NCBI RefSeq assembly: GCF_009861505.1
Contig: NZ_WTFT01000029.1
Location: 60,685 to 124,684 of the forward strand
Source: Pseudomonas izuensis
GTDB lineage: Bacteria; Pseudomonadota; Gammaproteobacteria; Pseudomonadales; Pseudomonadaceae
Direction of reading: 5' to 3'
DNA: 64,000 nucleotides
The translations under genes and the position numbers were made by a program. Position 1 is the first letter of the stretch. Each line of letters opens with the position of its first letter. This document shows positions 52,923 through 61,567 of the stretch, in pieces. The notes below the pieces were generated by a model. It searched no databases. It was not told where the DNA came from and saw nothing but the letters and a program-made list of their open reading frames with translations.

Positions 52923-54590
52923 ATGGTCCATTTACCCGTGACTGCAAATCCTCTCGACGATCCGTTCTATTACCTCAACAATTTCATGCAAGTGCTTGAT
53001 TGGCTTGAGCATCGTTACGGCGATGTGCTGAGCGTCGAGGAGAAACGGTTCATTGGCGGCTTCAATGACCTGTCCCGTGAATCCCGGGCGCTACTGGTCA
53101 GGATGGTGATGCGCAAGGGCATTCATTTCAGGCGCAGCAAACTGCATTACGCCGAAATCGGTGACATCGCCAGCGCCGCCGAACCCCTCGTGGCACTGGG
53201 CTGGCTCGATGAGCAATCGCCATTGTCGGTCGAGGCGCTGTTCGAGGTATTGCTCAAGGCCGAAATCGTTGAATGCCTGGGCAGCGCCATCGACCAGCCC
53301 AAGGGCAAAAAGGCTGAGTGGTTACCGGCGCTGATCGAGCACTTTCCCGAGACGCGCAGCTTTGATCAATGGTGCCCGTCGCTGAACGACCGCTTGTTCA
53401 GTTTGACCATCATGGACCTGTGCGATCGCTTGCGCCTGATGTTTTTCGGCAATCTTTACCAGGACTGGTCCGAGTTCGTGCTGGCCGATCTTGGGATCTT
53501 CACCTACGAAAAGGTCGAATTCTGCGCCGATTCCCGGGGATTACGCAGTCGCGAGGACGTGGATGCCTGCCTGTTCCTTCACCAATGCCAACAGCACTTC
53601 GAGGCCGGCGAGGCGGTGGCCGGGATCGTCGAGCAGATCAACGGGTTGACACTGGGCAATCCGTGGCTGCAAAGGCGTCGTGAGAAACTGCTGTTCCAGA
53701 TCGCCCAGCACTGCGAACGCCTGGCGGATTTCTCCACGGCGCTGGCGTTGTACCGTCAATGCGCCTACCCCGGTGCACGCCAGCGGTTGATCCGCGTGCT
53801 GGAACGCTGCGAGGAATACGAACTGGCCCTGGAGCTCGCCACCCAGGCCGAACAATCGCCACAAAGCGCCGCCGAACATCAGCAGGTGTTGCGCATCTTG
53901 CCCCGGTTGCGACGCAAACTGGGCGGGCCGCCGGTGAAACGCGCGTCTGCGCGGGAAATGCTGCGTCTGGAGCTGCAATTGCCCCGGACCGACCCGGTGA
54001 TGTCGGTGGAGTATTACGTTCAGGCGCATCTGGCCGAAGATTCGGCACCCGTGCATTACGTTGAAAACAGCCTGGTCAACTCACTGTTCGGCCTGCTGTG
54101 CTGGCCAGCCATTTTCGCGCCGCTGCCGGGGGCCTTTTTCCACCCGTTCCAGCGCGGCCCGGCGGACCTGCTCAACGAGGATTTCCATGAGCGACGGGTT
54201 GAGTTGTTCCAGGCCTGTCTGGCCGAGCTCGACGATGGGCGTTACCAACAAACCATCCGAAAGCGTTACGTCGAAAAATGGGGCGTACAGTCACCCTTCG
54301 TATTCTGGAACGTACTGAACGACGAATTGCTGGAACAAGCCCTGGACTGCCTGCCGGCCGAGCACCTCAAGCACTGGTTCAACCGGCTGTTGCTCGACAT
54401 CAGGGCCAATCGCGCCGGGATGCCGGACCTCATTCAGTTCTGGCCGCAGCAAAAGACCTACCGCATGATCGAAGTCAAGGGGCCGGGGGATCGCCTGCAG
54501 GACAACCAGCTGCGCTGGCTGGAGTTCTGTCATGAACACCACATGCCGATTGCCGTGTGCTACGTGCAATGGGCGGAGCAGGGCGCTTGA
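52923..54590 (+). CDS. FAN1-type VRR-NUC structure-specific nuclease
   Basis: A 555-residue protein matching bacterial FAN1. The N-terminal region is helical (SAP-like and TPR-like parts), and the C-terminal VRR-NUC domain (about 485-555) has the PD-(D/E)xK motif as Asp502 (MPDLIQF), Glu517 and Lys519 (IEVKGPGDRLQDNQLRW). P. aeruginosa FAN1, as I recall, has these residues five positions later, consistent with the same protein. FAN1 cuts 5' flaps and unhooks interstrand crosslinks. The ATG at 52923 has a weak ribosome binding site. Its stop overlaps the helicase start, implying a two-gene repair operon. Confidence 0.9.
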   Translation: MVHLPVTANPLDDPFYYLNNFMQVLDWLEHRYGDVLSVEEKRFIGGFNDLSRESRALLVRMVMRKGIHFRRSKLHYAEIGDIASAAEPLVALGWLDEQSPLSVEALFEVLLKAEIVECLGSAIDQPKGKKAEWLPALIEHFPETRSFDQWCPSLNDRLFSLTIMDLCDRLRLMFFGNLYQDWSEFVLADLGIFTYEKVEFCADSRGLRSREDVDACLFLHQCQQHFEAGEAVAGIVEQINGLTLGNPWLQRRREKLLFQIAQHCERLADFSTALALYRQCAYPGARQRLIRVLERCEEYELALELATQAEQSPQSAAEHQQVLRILPRLRRKLGGPPVKRASAREMLRLELQLPRTDPVMSVEYYVQAHLAEDSAPVHYVENSLVNSLFGLLCWPAIFAPLPGAFFHPFQRGPADLLNEDFHERRVELFQACLAELDDGRYQQTIRKRYVEKWGVQSPFVFWNVLNDELLEQALDCLPAEHLKHWFNRLLLDIRANRAGMPDLIQFWPQQKTYRMIEVKGPGDRLQDNQLRWLEFCHEHHMPIAVCYVQWAEQGA

Positions 54591-56866
54591 GCTACAGCAT
54601 CGCGGTGCGGGCACTGTGTGAGTTCACCGCCAAGGCTGGCGACCTCGACCTGCGCTTCACACCCTCGCCGACCGCCCTGGAGGGCATCGTCGGGCATCGC
54701 ACCGTGGCCTCCCGGCGCAGCGAGGGCTATCAGAGCGAAGTGGCGCTGGAAGGCCTGTACCAGAATCTAACCGTCAAGGGCAGGGCGGATGGCTACGATC
54801 CCGCGCAAAACTGCCTGGAAGAAGTCAAAACCTACCGTGGCGATTTGAGCAAACAACCGGCCAATCACCGCCAACTGCACTGGGCTCAAGCGAAAATCTA
54901 TGGCTGGCTGATGTGCCGCAAACTTGAGCTTGCGCAGATCGATCTCGCGTTGGTGTACTTCGACATCGTCAGTGAAAAGGAAACCTGCCTGGTCGAGACC
55001 TTCAGCGCCACACAGTTGCAGCAATTCTTCGAGCTGCATTGCGCACTGTTCCTGAATTGGGCCGAGCAGGAAATGGTCCATCGCGAGGGGCGAAATCGGG
55101 CGGCGCAAGCGTTGGCGTTTCCCCATGCCGGCTTTCGACCGGGCCAGCGTCATCTCGCCGAATCGGTGTTCAAGGCCGTCAGCACCGGCCGCTGCCTGAT
55201 GGCCCAGGCGCCGACGGGGATTGGCAAGACCGTTGGCACCTTGTTCCCGATGCTCAAGGCCCTCGCGCCGCAACAACTGGACAAGGTGTTCTTCCTCACG
55301 GCGAAAACCCCGGGGCGCAAACTGGCACTGGACGCGGCACAGGTGATCCTTGAAAGTGCCGATGCACCGCCCTTGCGCGTGCTGGAGATGATTGCCCGGG
55401 ACAAGGCCTGCGAGCATCCGGACAAGGCTTGCCATGGGGAGTCCTGTCCATTGGCCCAGGGTTTCTACGACCGCCTGCCGGCTGCACGTCAGGCCGCCAG
55501 TGAAGTGAACCTGCTTGACCAGGATGCATTGCGCCGGATCGCCCTGGACCATGGAGTATGTCCGTACTACCTGAGCCAGGAAATGGCCCGCTGGGTCGAT
55601 GTGGTGGTTGCCGATTACAACTATTACTTCGACTTCAGCGCCTTGCTGTTCGGGCTGGCACAGGCCAACCAATGGAAAGTCGCGGTACTGGTGGACGAGG
55701 CCCACAACCTGGTGGAGCGCGGCCGTCAGATGTACAGCGCCAGTCTTGATCAAGCGACCCTCAATGCCGTCCGAAAAAACGCTCCCGAGCCGTTGAAAAA
55801 GCCCTTGCAACGGGTCAATCGCGAATGGAATGCCTTGCATGATCAGCAACAGGGCACCTATCAGGCTTATGACAAGGCCCCGGAAAAACTGCTCCAGGCG
55901 CTGTCATCCTGCAGTGCCAACATCGGCGACTACCTCAACGATCACCCCCAAGGACTGGACAGCACGCTCCAGGGCTTTTATTTCGACCTGTTGCAGTTCA
56001 GCCGCGTGGCCGAGCTCTTCGACGAACACTTCCTGTTCGATATCAGCAAACGCGACCTCGAGCGCAAACGACAACTCTCGCAGCTGTGCCTGCGCAATGT
56101 GGTGCCAGCCCGCTTCATCGGGCCTCGCCTGACAGCGGCACGTAGCACCGTGCTGTTCTCGGCGACACTCAGTCCGCGTCACTATTACGCCGATCTGCTG
56201 GGGACACCGGCGAATACGGTGTGCATCGACGTCGAATCGCCGTTTGACGCCGACCAGCTGCAAGTGCATATCGTCAACCGGATCTCCACCCGGTTCGCTC
56301 ATCGCCAGGCGTCCGTGGCGCCGATTGTCGAGTTGATCGCCAACCAGTTCAGCCAGCGCCCCGGCAACTACCTGGCGTTTTTCAGCAGCTTTGATTATTT
56401 GCAGCAAGTGTCGCAGTCACTGGCCGAACGTCATCCAGGGATCAACCTGTGGTCGCAGTCCCGAGGCATGGCAGAAGCACAACGCCAGGAATTTCTCGAC
56501 CGGTTCACCGAAGGCGGCGAGGGCATCGGTTTTGCGGTATTGGGCGGGGCATTCGGCGAAGGCATCGACTTGCCCGGCGCACGGCTGATCGGAGCGTTCA
56601 TCGCCACCCTGGGGCTGGCGCAATTCAATCCGGTCAACGAGCAGATAAAAGGCCGCATGGCCGCGATCTTCGGTGCCGGTTACGACTACACCTACCTGTT
56701 TCCCGGTGTGCAGAAGGTGGTGCAGGCCGCCGGAAGGGTGATTCGTACGCAACAGGACCAAGGGGTGGTGATGCTGATCGATGATCGCTTTGGCGAGAGC
56801 AAGGTCAGGCAATTGTTGCCGCGCTGGTGGTCGATCGAGCAGACGCTTTTTCATTCGGCGACGTAG
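54587..56866 (+). CDS. XPD/DinG-type iron-sulphur helicase with N-terminal nuclease-like domain
   Basis: A 759-residue superfamily 2 helicase. Walker A is APTGIGKT near 208-215, DEAH is at 370-373 (LVDEAHNL), and four Cys at 275, 282, 287 and 325 (KACEH, KACHG, ESCPL, GVCPY) fit the 4Fe-4S cluster of XPD/DinG enzymes. The C-terminal helicase half has FSATLSP, FFSSFDYL and AGRVIRT. Residues about 50-110 carry GRADGYD, LEEVKTY and QAKIYGW: Asp68, Glu79-x-Lys81 and a Gln/Tyr motif, as in Cas4/RecB-type PD-(D/E)xK nucleases, so it may be a nuclease-helicase. The start TTG has GGAG eight bases before it and overlaps the FAN1 stop. The pair likely acts in crosslink or replication-fork repair. Confidence 0.9.
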   Translation: MSYSIAVRALCEFTAKAGDLDLRFTPSPTALEGIVGHRTVASRRSEGYQSEVALEGLYQNLTVKGRADGYDPAQNCLEEVKTYRGDLSKQPANHRQLHWAQAKIYGWLMCRKLELAQIDLALVYFDIVSEKETCLVETFSATQLQQFFELHCALFLNWAEQEMVHREGRNRAAQALAFPHAGFRPGQRHLAESVFKAVSTGRCLMAQAPTGIGKTVGTLFPMLKALAPQQLDKVFFLTAKTPGRKLALDAAQVILESADAPPLRVLEMIARDKACEHPDKACHGESCPLAQGFYDRLPAARQAASEVNLLDQDALRRIALDHGVCPYYLSQEMARWVDVVVADYNYYFDFSALLFGLAQANQWKVAVLVDEAHNLVERGRQMYSASLDQATLNAVRKNAPEPLKKPLQRVNREWNALHDQQQGTYQAYDKAPEKLLQALSSCSANIGDYLNDHPQGLDSTLQGFYFDLLQFSRVAELFDEHFLFDISKRDLERKRQLSQLCLRNVVPARFIGPRLTAARSTVLFSATLSPRHYYADLLGTPANTVCIDVESPFDADQLQVHIVNRISTRFAHRQASVAPIVELIANQFSQRPGNYLAFFSSFDYLQQVSQSLAERHPGINLWSQSRGMAEAQRQEFLDRFTEGGEGIGFAVLGGAFGEGIDLPGARLIGAFIATLGLAQFNPVNEQIKGRMAAIFGAGYDYTYLFPGVQKVVQAAGRVIRTQQDQGVVMLIDDRFGESKVRQLLPRWWSIEQTLFHSAT

Positions 56867-56911
56867 GAATATTTACTTTAAAAAACATCGACATATCTTG
56901 AGAAGTTCATT

Positions 56912-56923
56912 CATTTGATCAAA
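56912..56923. promoter_or_regulatory. Perfect palindrome ATTTGATCAAAT before the zeta-like gene
   Basis: A 12-base perfect dyad in A+T-rich sequence, 70 bases before the start codon of the P-loop gene; a possible operator. Confidence 0.45.
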
Positions 56924-56952
56924 TAGCGAAAGCACACTTTATTGATAGGGCT

Positions 56953-56967
56953 GGTGATCGGATCACC
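56953..56967. promoter_or_regulatory. Dyad GGTGATC-G-GATCACC before the zeta-like gene
   Basis: Seven-base arms pair perfectly around one base, 26 bases before the ATG and upstream of the AAGGA site (56980-56984). It could be an operator or a hairpin in the 5' leader. Confidence 0.5.
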
Positions 56968-56993
56968 CAACTTTTTGATAAGGAAATCAACCC

Positions 56994-57902
56994 ATGTCGC
57001 AAACATCGAAATACACGTACACCGCTGACCAGGTCACTGCTGCATTCAGTGAAATAAGCGCAACACTGTTCAACGGCAAAACGGTGGAACCCATCCCCAA
57101 GCTACTGGCTGTTGTCGGGCTGGAATCTTCAGGTAAAACCTACCTGCTTGAAAAAAACCTCCTGCCAACGCAGCGCTACACCAATTACGTTCGTCTGTAC
57201 CTGCCGCAATACCGCAAGAAACACCCCCAATATGAGGAAATGATCAAAGAGGGCGTCTTGCATGCTTATGAACACACGGAATCGTTTGTGCGGGAAGTCT
57301 GCAGAATGATCTTCACCAAGGCCTTCACCGGCAAATACAACATCATCATGGAGTCGGCTTTCGACACTATCGACCTCGTATCCTTTCCGCCCTTGGCGAC
57401 GGCCAGCGGATATCAATTCGAGACTCACATCGTTGGTTGTACTCAGGAGTTTGCCCACGTGTCGAGTTTCAAAAGGGCGCTCAAAAGTCTGGAAAACAAT
57501 GAAATGGAAAGGTTTCTCTCCGTGTCGAAGCTGGATGCGAGCATGAGCCATGCCAAAGCGATTCTGGTTGCCCTGGAAAATGCGGCGAAGGCGATCAGTG
57601 GCTCCCGAATCAACCTGTACGAGCGCGGTTTCGGGGCGTTGAAGGAGCGGACTCAAGTTGCCCAGAGCACGTATTCAAAAGCCGCAGACGGTAAAGTCAC
57701 CACTACGACAACCAAGGTCGATTTTTCGTACGACGCCTACTCCAGCATTATCGAGAACCACGTTTTCGCGGTGAGCGATCGTAATGAAATGATTAAGGAG
57801 TGCCAGTTGGCACTGTTCCAGGCGGCGATTCATGCCGAGAAAGTTCCGGACTTCGTCTATAACGAGCTGAACGCCTACATCGTCAAATACGTCAATCGAT
57901 AG
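56994..57902 (+). CDS. Orphan zeta-toxin-like P-loop protein
   Basis: A 302-residue soluble protein. A Walker A (VVGLESSGKT, residues about 40-49) is followed by LYLPQYRKKHPQYEEMIKEG and YNIIMESAF, in the order seen in zeta/PezT kinases (D-x-(F/Y)-x3-HP-x-Y, then IIE). The Asp that acts as general base in zeta toxins seems to be replaced by Pro in LPQYRKKHP, so it may not phosphorylate UNAG in the usual way. The C-terminal third, from about residue 200 (RINLYERGFGALKERTQVAQ), is distinct and includes a Thr-rich stretch. No epsilon-type antitoxin lies beside it. Composition is more A+T-rich than its neighbours, suggesting acquisition. Two palindromes lie in front of it. Confidence 0.72.
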   Translation: MSQTSKYTYTADQVTAAFSEISATLFNGKTVEPIPKLLAVVGLESSGKTYLLEKNLLPTQRYTNYVRLYLPQYRKKHPQYEEMIKEGVLHAYEHTESFVREVCRMIFTKAFTGKYNIIMESAFDTIDLVSFPPLATASGYQFETHIVGCTQEFAHVSSFKRALKSLENNEMERFLSVSKLDASMSHAKAILVALENAAKAISGSRINLYERGFGALKERTQVAQSTYSKAADGKVTTTTTKVDFSYDAYSSIIENHVFAVSDRNEMIKECQLALFQAAIHAEKVPDFVYNELNAYIVKYVNR

Positions 57903-57972
57903 CGCTTGCCCGGCTGTCCAAACGGCTAATCTGTCGCATACTCCAGACATACAATTCTGATGCGAGAACTCA

Positions 57973-59895
57973 ATGAGCGAGGATCGAAGCAAAGTGGGCG
58001 TCAGCGAGGAAACGCGCTTTCGCCTGCTGATCGATGCGGTGGTCGATTATGCGATCTACATGATTGATCCCGACGGCATCATCACCAGCTGGAACGCGGG
58101 CGCCAGGCGATTCAAAGGGTATGAGGAAGCCGAGATTCTCGGCCAGCATTTCTCCCGTTTCTACACCGAACAGGATCGCCAGGCCGGTTTGCCGCAACGG
58201 GCGCTGGACACGGCGATTCGCGAGGGGCGTTTCGAAGGCGAGGGCTGGCGTGTGCGCAAGGATGGCACGCATTTCTGGTCCCATGTGGTGATCGATCCGA
58301 TCCGCGATCCAGAGGGCAGGCTGCTGGGTTTTGCCAAGATCACCCGCGACCTGACCGATCGCAAGGCCGCCGAAGAAACCCTCAAGCAAAGCGAGCAGCA
58401 ATTTCGTTTGCTGGTGCAAAGCGTCACCGATTACGCCATCTACATGCTGGGCCCCGATGGCCGCGTGACCAACTGGAATCCTGGCGCCCAGCGCATCAAG
58501 GGCTACTTGCCCGAAGAGGTCATTGGCCAGCACTTTTCGATGTTTTACACCCCTGAGGATCGCGCAGCCGGCGAGCCGTTTCGTACCCTGGATATCGCGA
58601 CGCGCGAAGGGCGGTTCGAAAACAAGGGCTGGCGCCTGCGCAAGGACGGTACGCGGTTTCTCGCCCATGTGGTGGTGGACCCGATCTGGGGCGATACCGG
58701 CACATTGCTCGGTTTCGCCAAGATCACCCGTGACATCACCGAGGCCGCACAAGCGCAGCAGGCCCTGGAGAAAACCCGCGAGGCGCTGTTCCAGGCGCAG
58801 AAAATGCAGGCCATCGGCCAACTCAGTGGCGGTATTGCCCACGACTTCAACAATCTGCTGACCGTTATCCTGGGCAATCTGGAAATCGTCCGCAAACGCA
58901 TAGGCGACGATCCGCGATTGACCCGTTTGCTGGATAACGCCACCCAGGGCGCCTTGCGGGGTGTATCCCTGACCCAGCGCATGTTGGCGTTTGCCCGACG
59001 GCAGGAACTCAAGGCCGAACCCATCGAAATACCGAAGCTGGTGGAGGGCATCACCGGTCTGCTGCGCAGTTCCCTGGGGCCGACGGTGAAAATCGAAACC
59101 TGTTTTACGCCAGAGCCCGAGCCGGTGCTGGCCGACGTCAATCAGCTGGAACTGGCGGTTCTCAACCTGGCGACCAATGCTCGCGATGCGATGCCCAAGG
59201 GCGGCACCATCGTGCTTGGCACCCGCTCGGAAGTGGTCCTCGACCAGCCGCATACAACGCTGGCGCCAGGGCGTTACGTGTGTTTTTCCATCACCGATAC
59301 AGGGATGGGCATGGACGACGTCACGCTGTCTTCGGCGACGGACCCGTTTTTCACCACCAAGGGCGTCGGCAAGGGGACTGGCCTGGGGCTGTCGATGGTG
59401 CATGGCTTTATCGAACAAATGGGCGGGCGCTTCATACTCAAAAGTGAGAAGGACAAAGGCACCACCGCCGAACTCTGGTTGCCCGTGGCCAGGGTCGGAT
59501 CGGTGGCCGAGCGGCAGGGCACGGAGCTGGCAGCACCGCAGGTTCCACGGCTGAATGTATTGGTGGTCGATGACGACAGCCTGGTATTGACCAGTACCTG
59601 CCTGTTGCTGGAAGACCTCGGACACCACGTCTGCATTGCGGAATCCGCCGCCCAGGCGTTGCAGTTGCTTGAAAGCGGGCAGCACTTCGACCTGGTCATC
59701 ACCGATATGGCCATGCCTCAAATGAACGGCGCGCAACTGGCACAAGCCATCCAGATCATGAACCCAACCCTGCCGATCATCCTCGCCACCGGTTTTGCGG
59801 AGCGGCTGGATGGCTTTGCGACCCGACTTCCGCGTTTGTCCAAACCCTTTACGCAAAAAAACCTGGTGGAAATCATTGCCTCGACGATGAAGTGA
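57973..59895 (+). CDS. Double-PAS hybrid histidine kinase
   Basis: A 640-residue cytoplasmic kinase. Two highly similar PAS domains occupy about 13-137 and 140-262 (both with YAIYM followed by a W-N-x-G-A-x-R-x-KGY core and an FxRFYT/FSMFYT turn). HisKA has GGIAHDFNNLLTVI, the ATPase has NLATNARDAMPKGG, TDTGMGM and GKGTGLGLSMVHG, and the C-terminal receiver has LVITDMAMPQMNG and LSKPFT. The repeated PAS arrangement suggests an internal duplication and a soluble sensor of redox, light or a small ligand; no flavin Cys motif is obvious. The last 23 bases overlap the convergent antiporter gene tail to tail. No cognate regulator is adjacent. Confidence 0.93.
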   Translation: MSEDRSKVGVSEETRFRLLIDAVVDYAIYMIDPDGIITSWNAGARRFKGYEEAEILGQHFSRFYTEQDRQAGLPQRALDTAIREGRFEGEGWRVRKDGTHFWSHVVIDPIRDPEGRLLGFAKITRDLTDRKAAEETLKQSEQQFRLLVQSVTDYAIYMLGPDGRVTNWNPGAQRIKGYLPEEVIGQHFSMFYTPEDRAAGEPFRTLDIATREGRFENKGWRLRKDGTRFLAHVVVDPIWGDTGTLLGFAKITRDITEAAQAQQALEKTREALFQAQKMQAIGQLSGGIAHDFNNLLTVILGNLEIVRKRIGDDPRLTRLLDNATQGALRGVSLTQRMLAFARRQELKAEPIEIPKLVEGITGLLRSSLGPTVKIETCFTPEPEPVLADVNQLELAVLNLATNARDAMPKGGTIVLGTRSEVVLDQPHTTLAPGRYVCFSITDTGMGMDDVTLSSATDPFFTTKGVGKGTGLGLSMVHGFIEQMGGRFILKSEKDKGTTAELWLPVARVGSVAERQGTELAAPQVPRLNVLVVDDDSLVLTSTCLLLEDLGHHVCIAESAAQALQLLESGQHFDLVITDMAMPQMNGAQLAQAIQIMNPTLPIILATGFAERLDGFATRLPRLSKPFTQKNLVEIIASTMK

Positions 59896-61237
59896 GCCGA
59901 CGGTTGTGCTGCTCATAGCGCGCCAGCATTGGCTGGGTGCTGATGCCGTGCAGCAGAATGCTCAGCGCGACCACTGACAGCGTGAGGTCGGTGCACAGGC
60001 TGGCCAGCGCTGGCGCAAGCTCGTGATTCAAGGCGTAGAACAGGTAGTAAAAGCTACCGATGCCGCGAATCCCGAACCAACCGATCAACAATCGTTGCCG
60101 GCCGTTCAGCAAACGACCCCATGGCACCAGTGCGACGCTCAGGGGACGAATCACGCAGAACAGCGCCAGGGAAATCGCCAGCGCGCGCCAGTCCCAGTGG
60201 CTGACCAACACCACCCCGAGCAAGGTCACCAGAAACACTTCCATGGCCCGTTCGACCAGACTGCCAAAAGACAACATGTCGCCGATCATGATCCCGGCGG
60301 CAACCTGCGTGTCCTCCAGGTGTTCCACATCGCCGTGCACGGCATCGTCAGGTTCGACATTCTGGTGGCCGACAACCGGTTGCACCAGATGCTCGGCGGG
60401 CGGCTGTGCATCTCCCGTCGAATTGACCTCAGCTCCCCGCAGGCCCAGGCCCGCGGCAAATACCGAGAGAAAGCCGTAGCCGTGTACCGATTCCGCCGCG
60501 ACATAGGCCAGGGCAATCAGGGCGAATGTCAGGTAATCATTGGGGGAGAAGGTACTGTCGGCATTGCGGATACGCATCGACAGGGTCAAGCGGCCGATAC
60601 CGCGCCCCATGCAGTAACCGATCAACAGACCGGCGGGCACGGCCCACAACAGGCGCTTGAGTGCCCAGTCATCCAGCCAGGCGCTGGAGGAACCACTGCC
60701 TTGTTGCAGGAACAGTAGAGCGAGAATGACAAACGGAAAGGCGATGCCATCGTTGAGCCCCGCCTCGCCCGAAAGCGCGAAACGCACCGGGTCGTCATCC
60801 TTGGCGTCGTTGACCTGCACCAACGAAGCCAGCACCGGGTCAGTGGGCGCCAGAATCGCGCCGATCAGCAACGACGGTCCCCATGGGAGCTCGAAGGCAA
60901 CGTGCAGCAGCAGGCAGACACCGGTAATGGTCAGGAGCATCACCGGCCCCGCCAGACCGAACGCCACCCGCCACTTGCGATCCCTGAGCGGCAGGCGCAG
61001 TTTCAGTCCACAGACAAACAAGGAGAACAGCACAGCGACTTCGGTCAGGTGCTCCATCCAGAAGGCGGCGTCCTGAATATCCAGCCTGAGCCAGGCCAAA
61101 CCTGCCGGCCCGATGGCCACCCCGAGCGCCAGGCACACGGCCGACGTGGTCACCGGCAGCCAGCGCAGGTATGACGAGGTGAGTGCCAGTGTCAGCAACA
61201 CGGCACCCAACACCGCGACCCAGGCAATGAAGCTCAT
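59873..61237 (-). CDS. CPA1-family sodium/proton antiporter
   Basis: A 454-residue membrane protein of the monovalent cation:proton antiporter-1 family (NhaP type) with about twelve hydrophobic segments. The functional motifs are GAILAPTDPVLAS near residue 130 and GEAGLNDGIAFPF near 160. A hydrophilic loop of about 40 residues around 275-315 (rich in Glu, His and Asp) interrupts the membrane part. It exchanges Na+, K+ or H+ to control pH and salt. The gene overlaps the 3' end of the hybrid kinase by 23 bases in the convergent direction. It has no partner gene on the minus strand. Confidence 0.9.
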   Translation of the reverse strand: MSFIAWVAVLGAVLLTLALTSSYLRWLPVTTSAVCLALGVAIGPAGLAWLRLDIQDAAFWMEHLTEVAVLFSLFVCGLKLRLPLRDRKWRVAFGLAGPVMLLTITGVCLLLHVAFELPWGPSLLIGAILAPTDPVLASLVQVNDAKDDDPVRFALSGEAGLNDGIAFPFVILALLFLQQGSGSSSAWLDDWALKRLLWAVPAGLLIGYCMGRGIGRLTLSMRIRNADSTFSPNDYLTFALIALAYVAAESVHGYGFLSVFAAGLGLRGAEVNSTGDAQPPAEHLVQPVVGHQNVEPDDAVHGDVEHLEDTQVAAGIMIGDMLSFGSLVERAMEVFLVTLLGVVLVSHWDWRALAISLALFCVIRPLSVALVPWGRLLNGRQRLLIGWFGIRGIGSFYYLFYALNHELAPALASLCTDLTLSVVALSILLHGISTQPMLARYEQHNRRLTSSSRQ

Positions 61238-61388
61238 GGCCGGGGGGCATCACACAGATACTCCGGCGTCACTTCTTCTTCCATGCGGATATCTGTCCGC
61301 GCGAAGTTGGTTGAGTGCACGGTTTGAAGAGCTGTGCGGACATGACGACCTCCAGATATCAAAGGACCGCCCAGGCCGTAATGCGCTT

Positions 61389-61490
61389 TTGTAGGAGCGA
61401 GCCTGCTCGCGATGGTCGTTGACGAATACGCGTGGTTACTGGCTAAACGCGGCGCTCTTGAGTCCATCGCGAGCGAGCTCGCTCCTACAG
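61389..61490. repeat. REPIN in the antiporter-SDR gap
   Basis: The left arm TTGTAGGAGCGAGCCTGCTC starts at 61389. The right arm to 61490 reads CATCGCGAGCGAGCTCGCTC then CTACAG and pairs with it with small differences. It occupies much of the 330-base gap between the antiporter start and the SDR stop; the rest of the gap holds no visible gene. Confidence 0.85.
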
Positions 61491-61567
61491 AAACAGCATT
61501 ACGCCAGGGCGGGGCTCATAAGCTGTGGAGCGCTGGAACTGTCCGCGGGTTCCATTTTGATGCGGCG

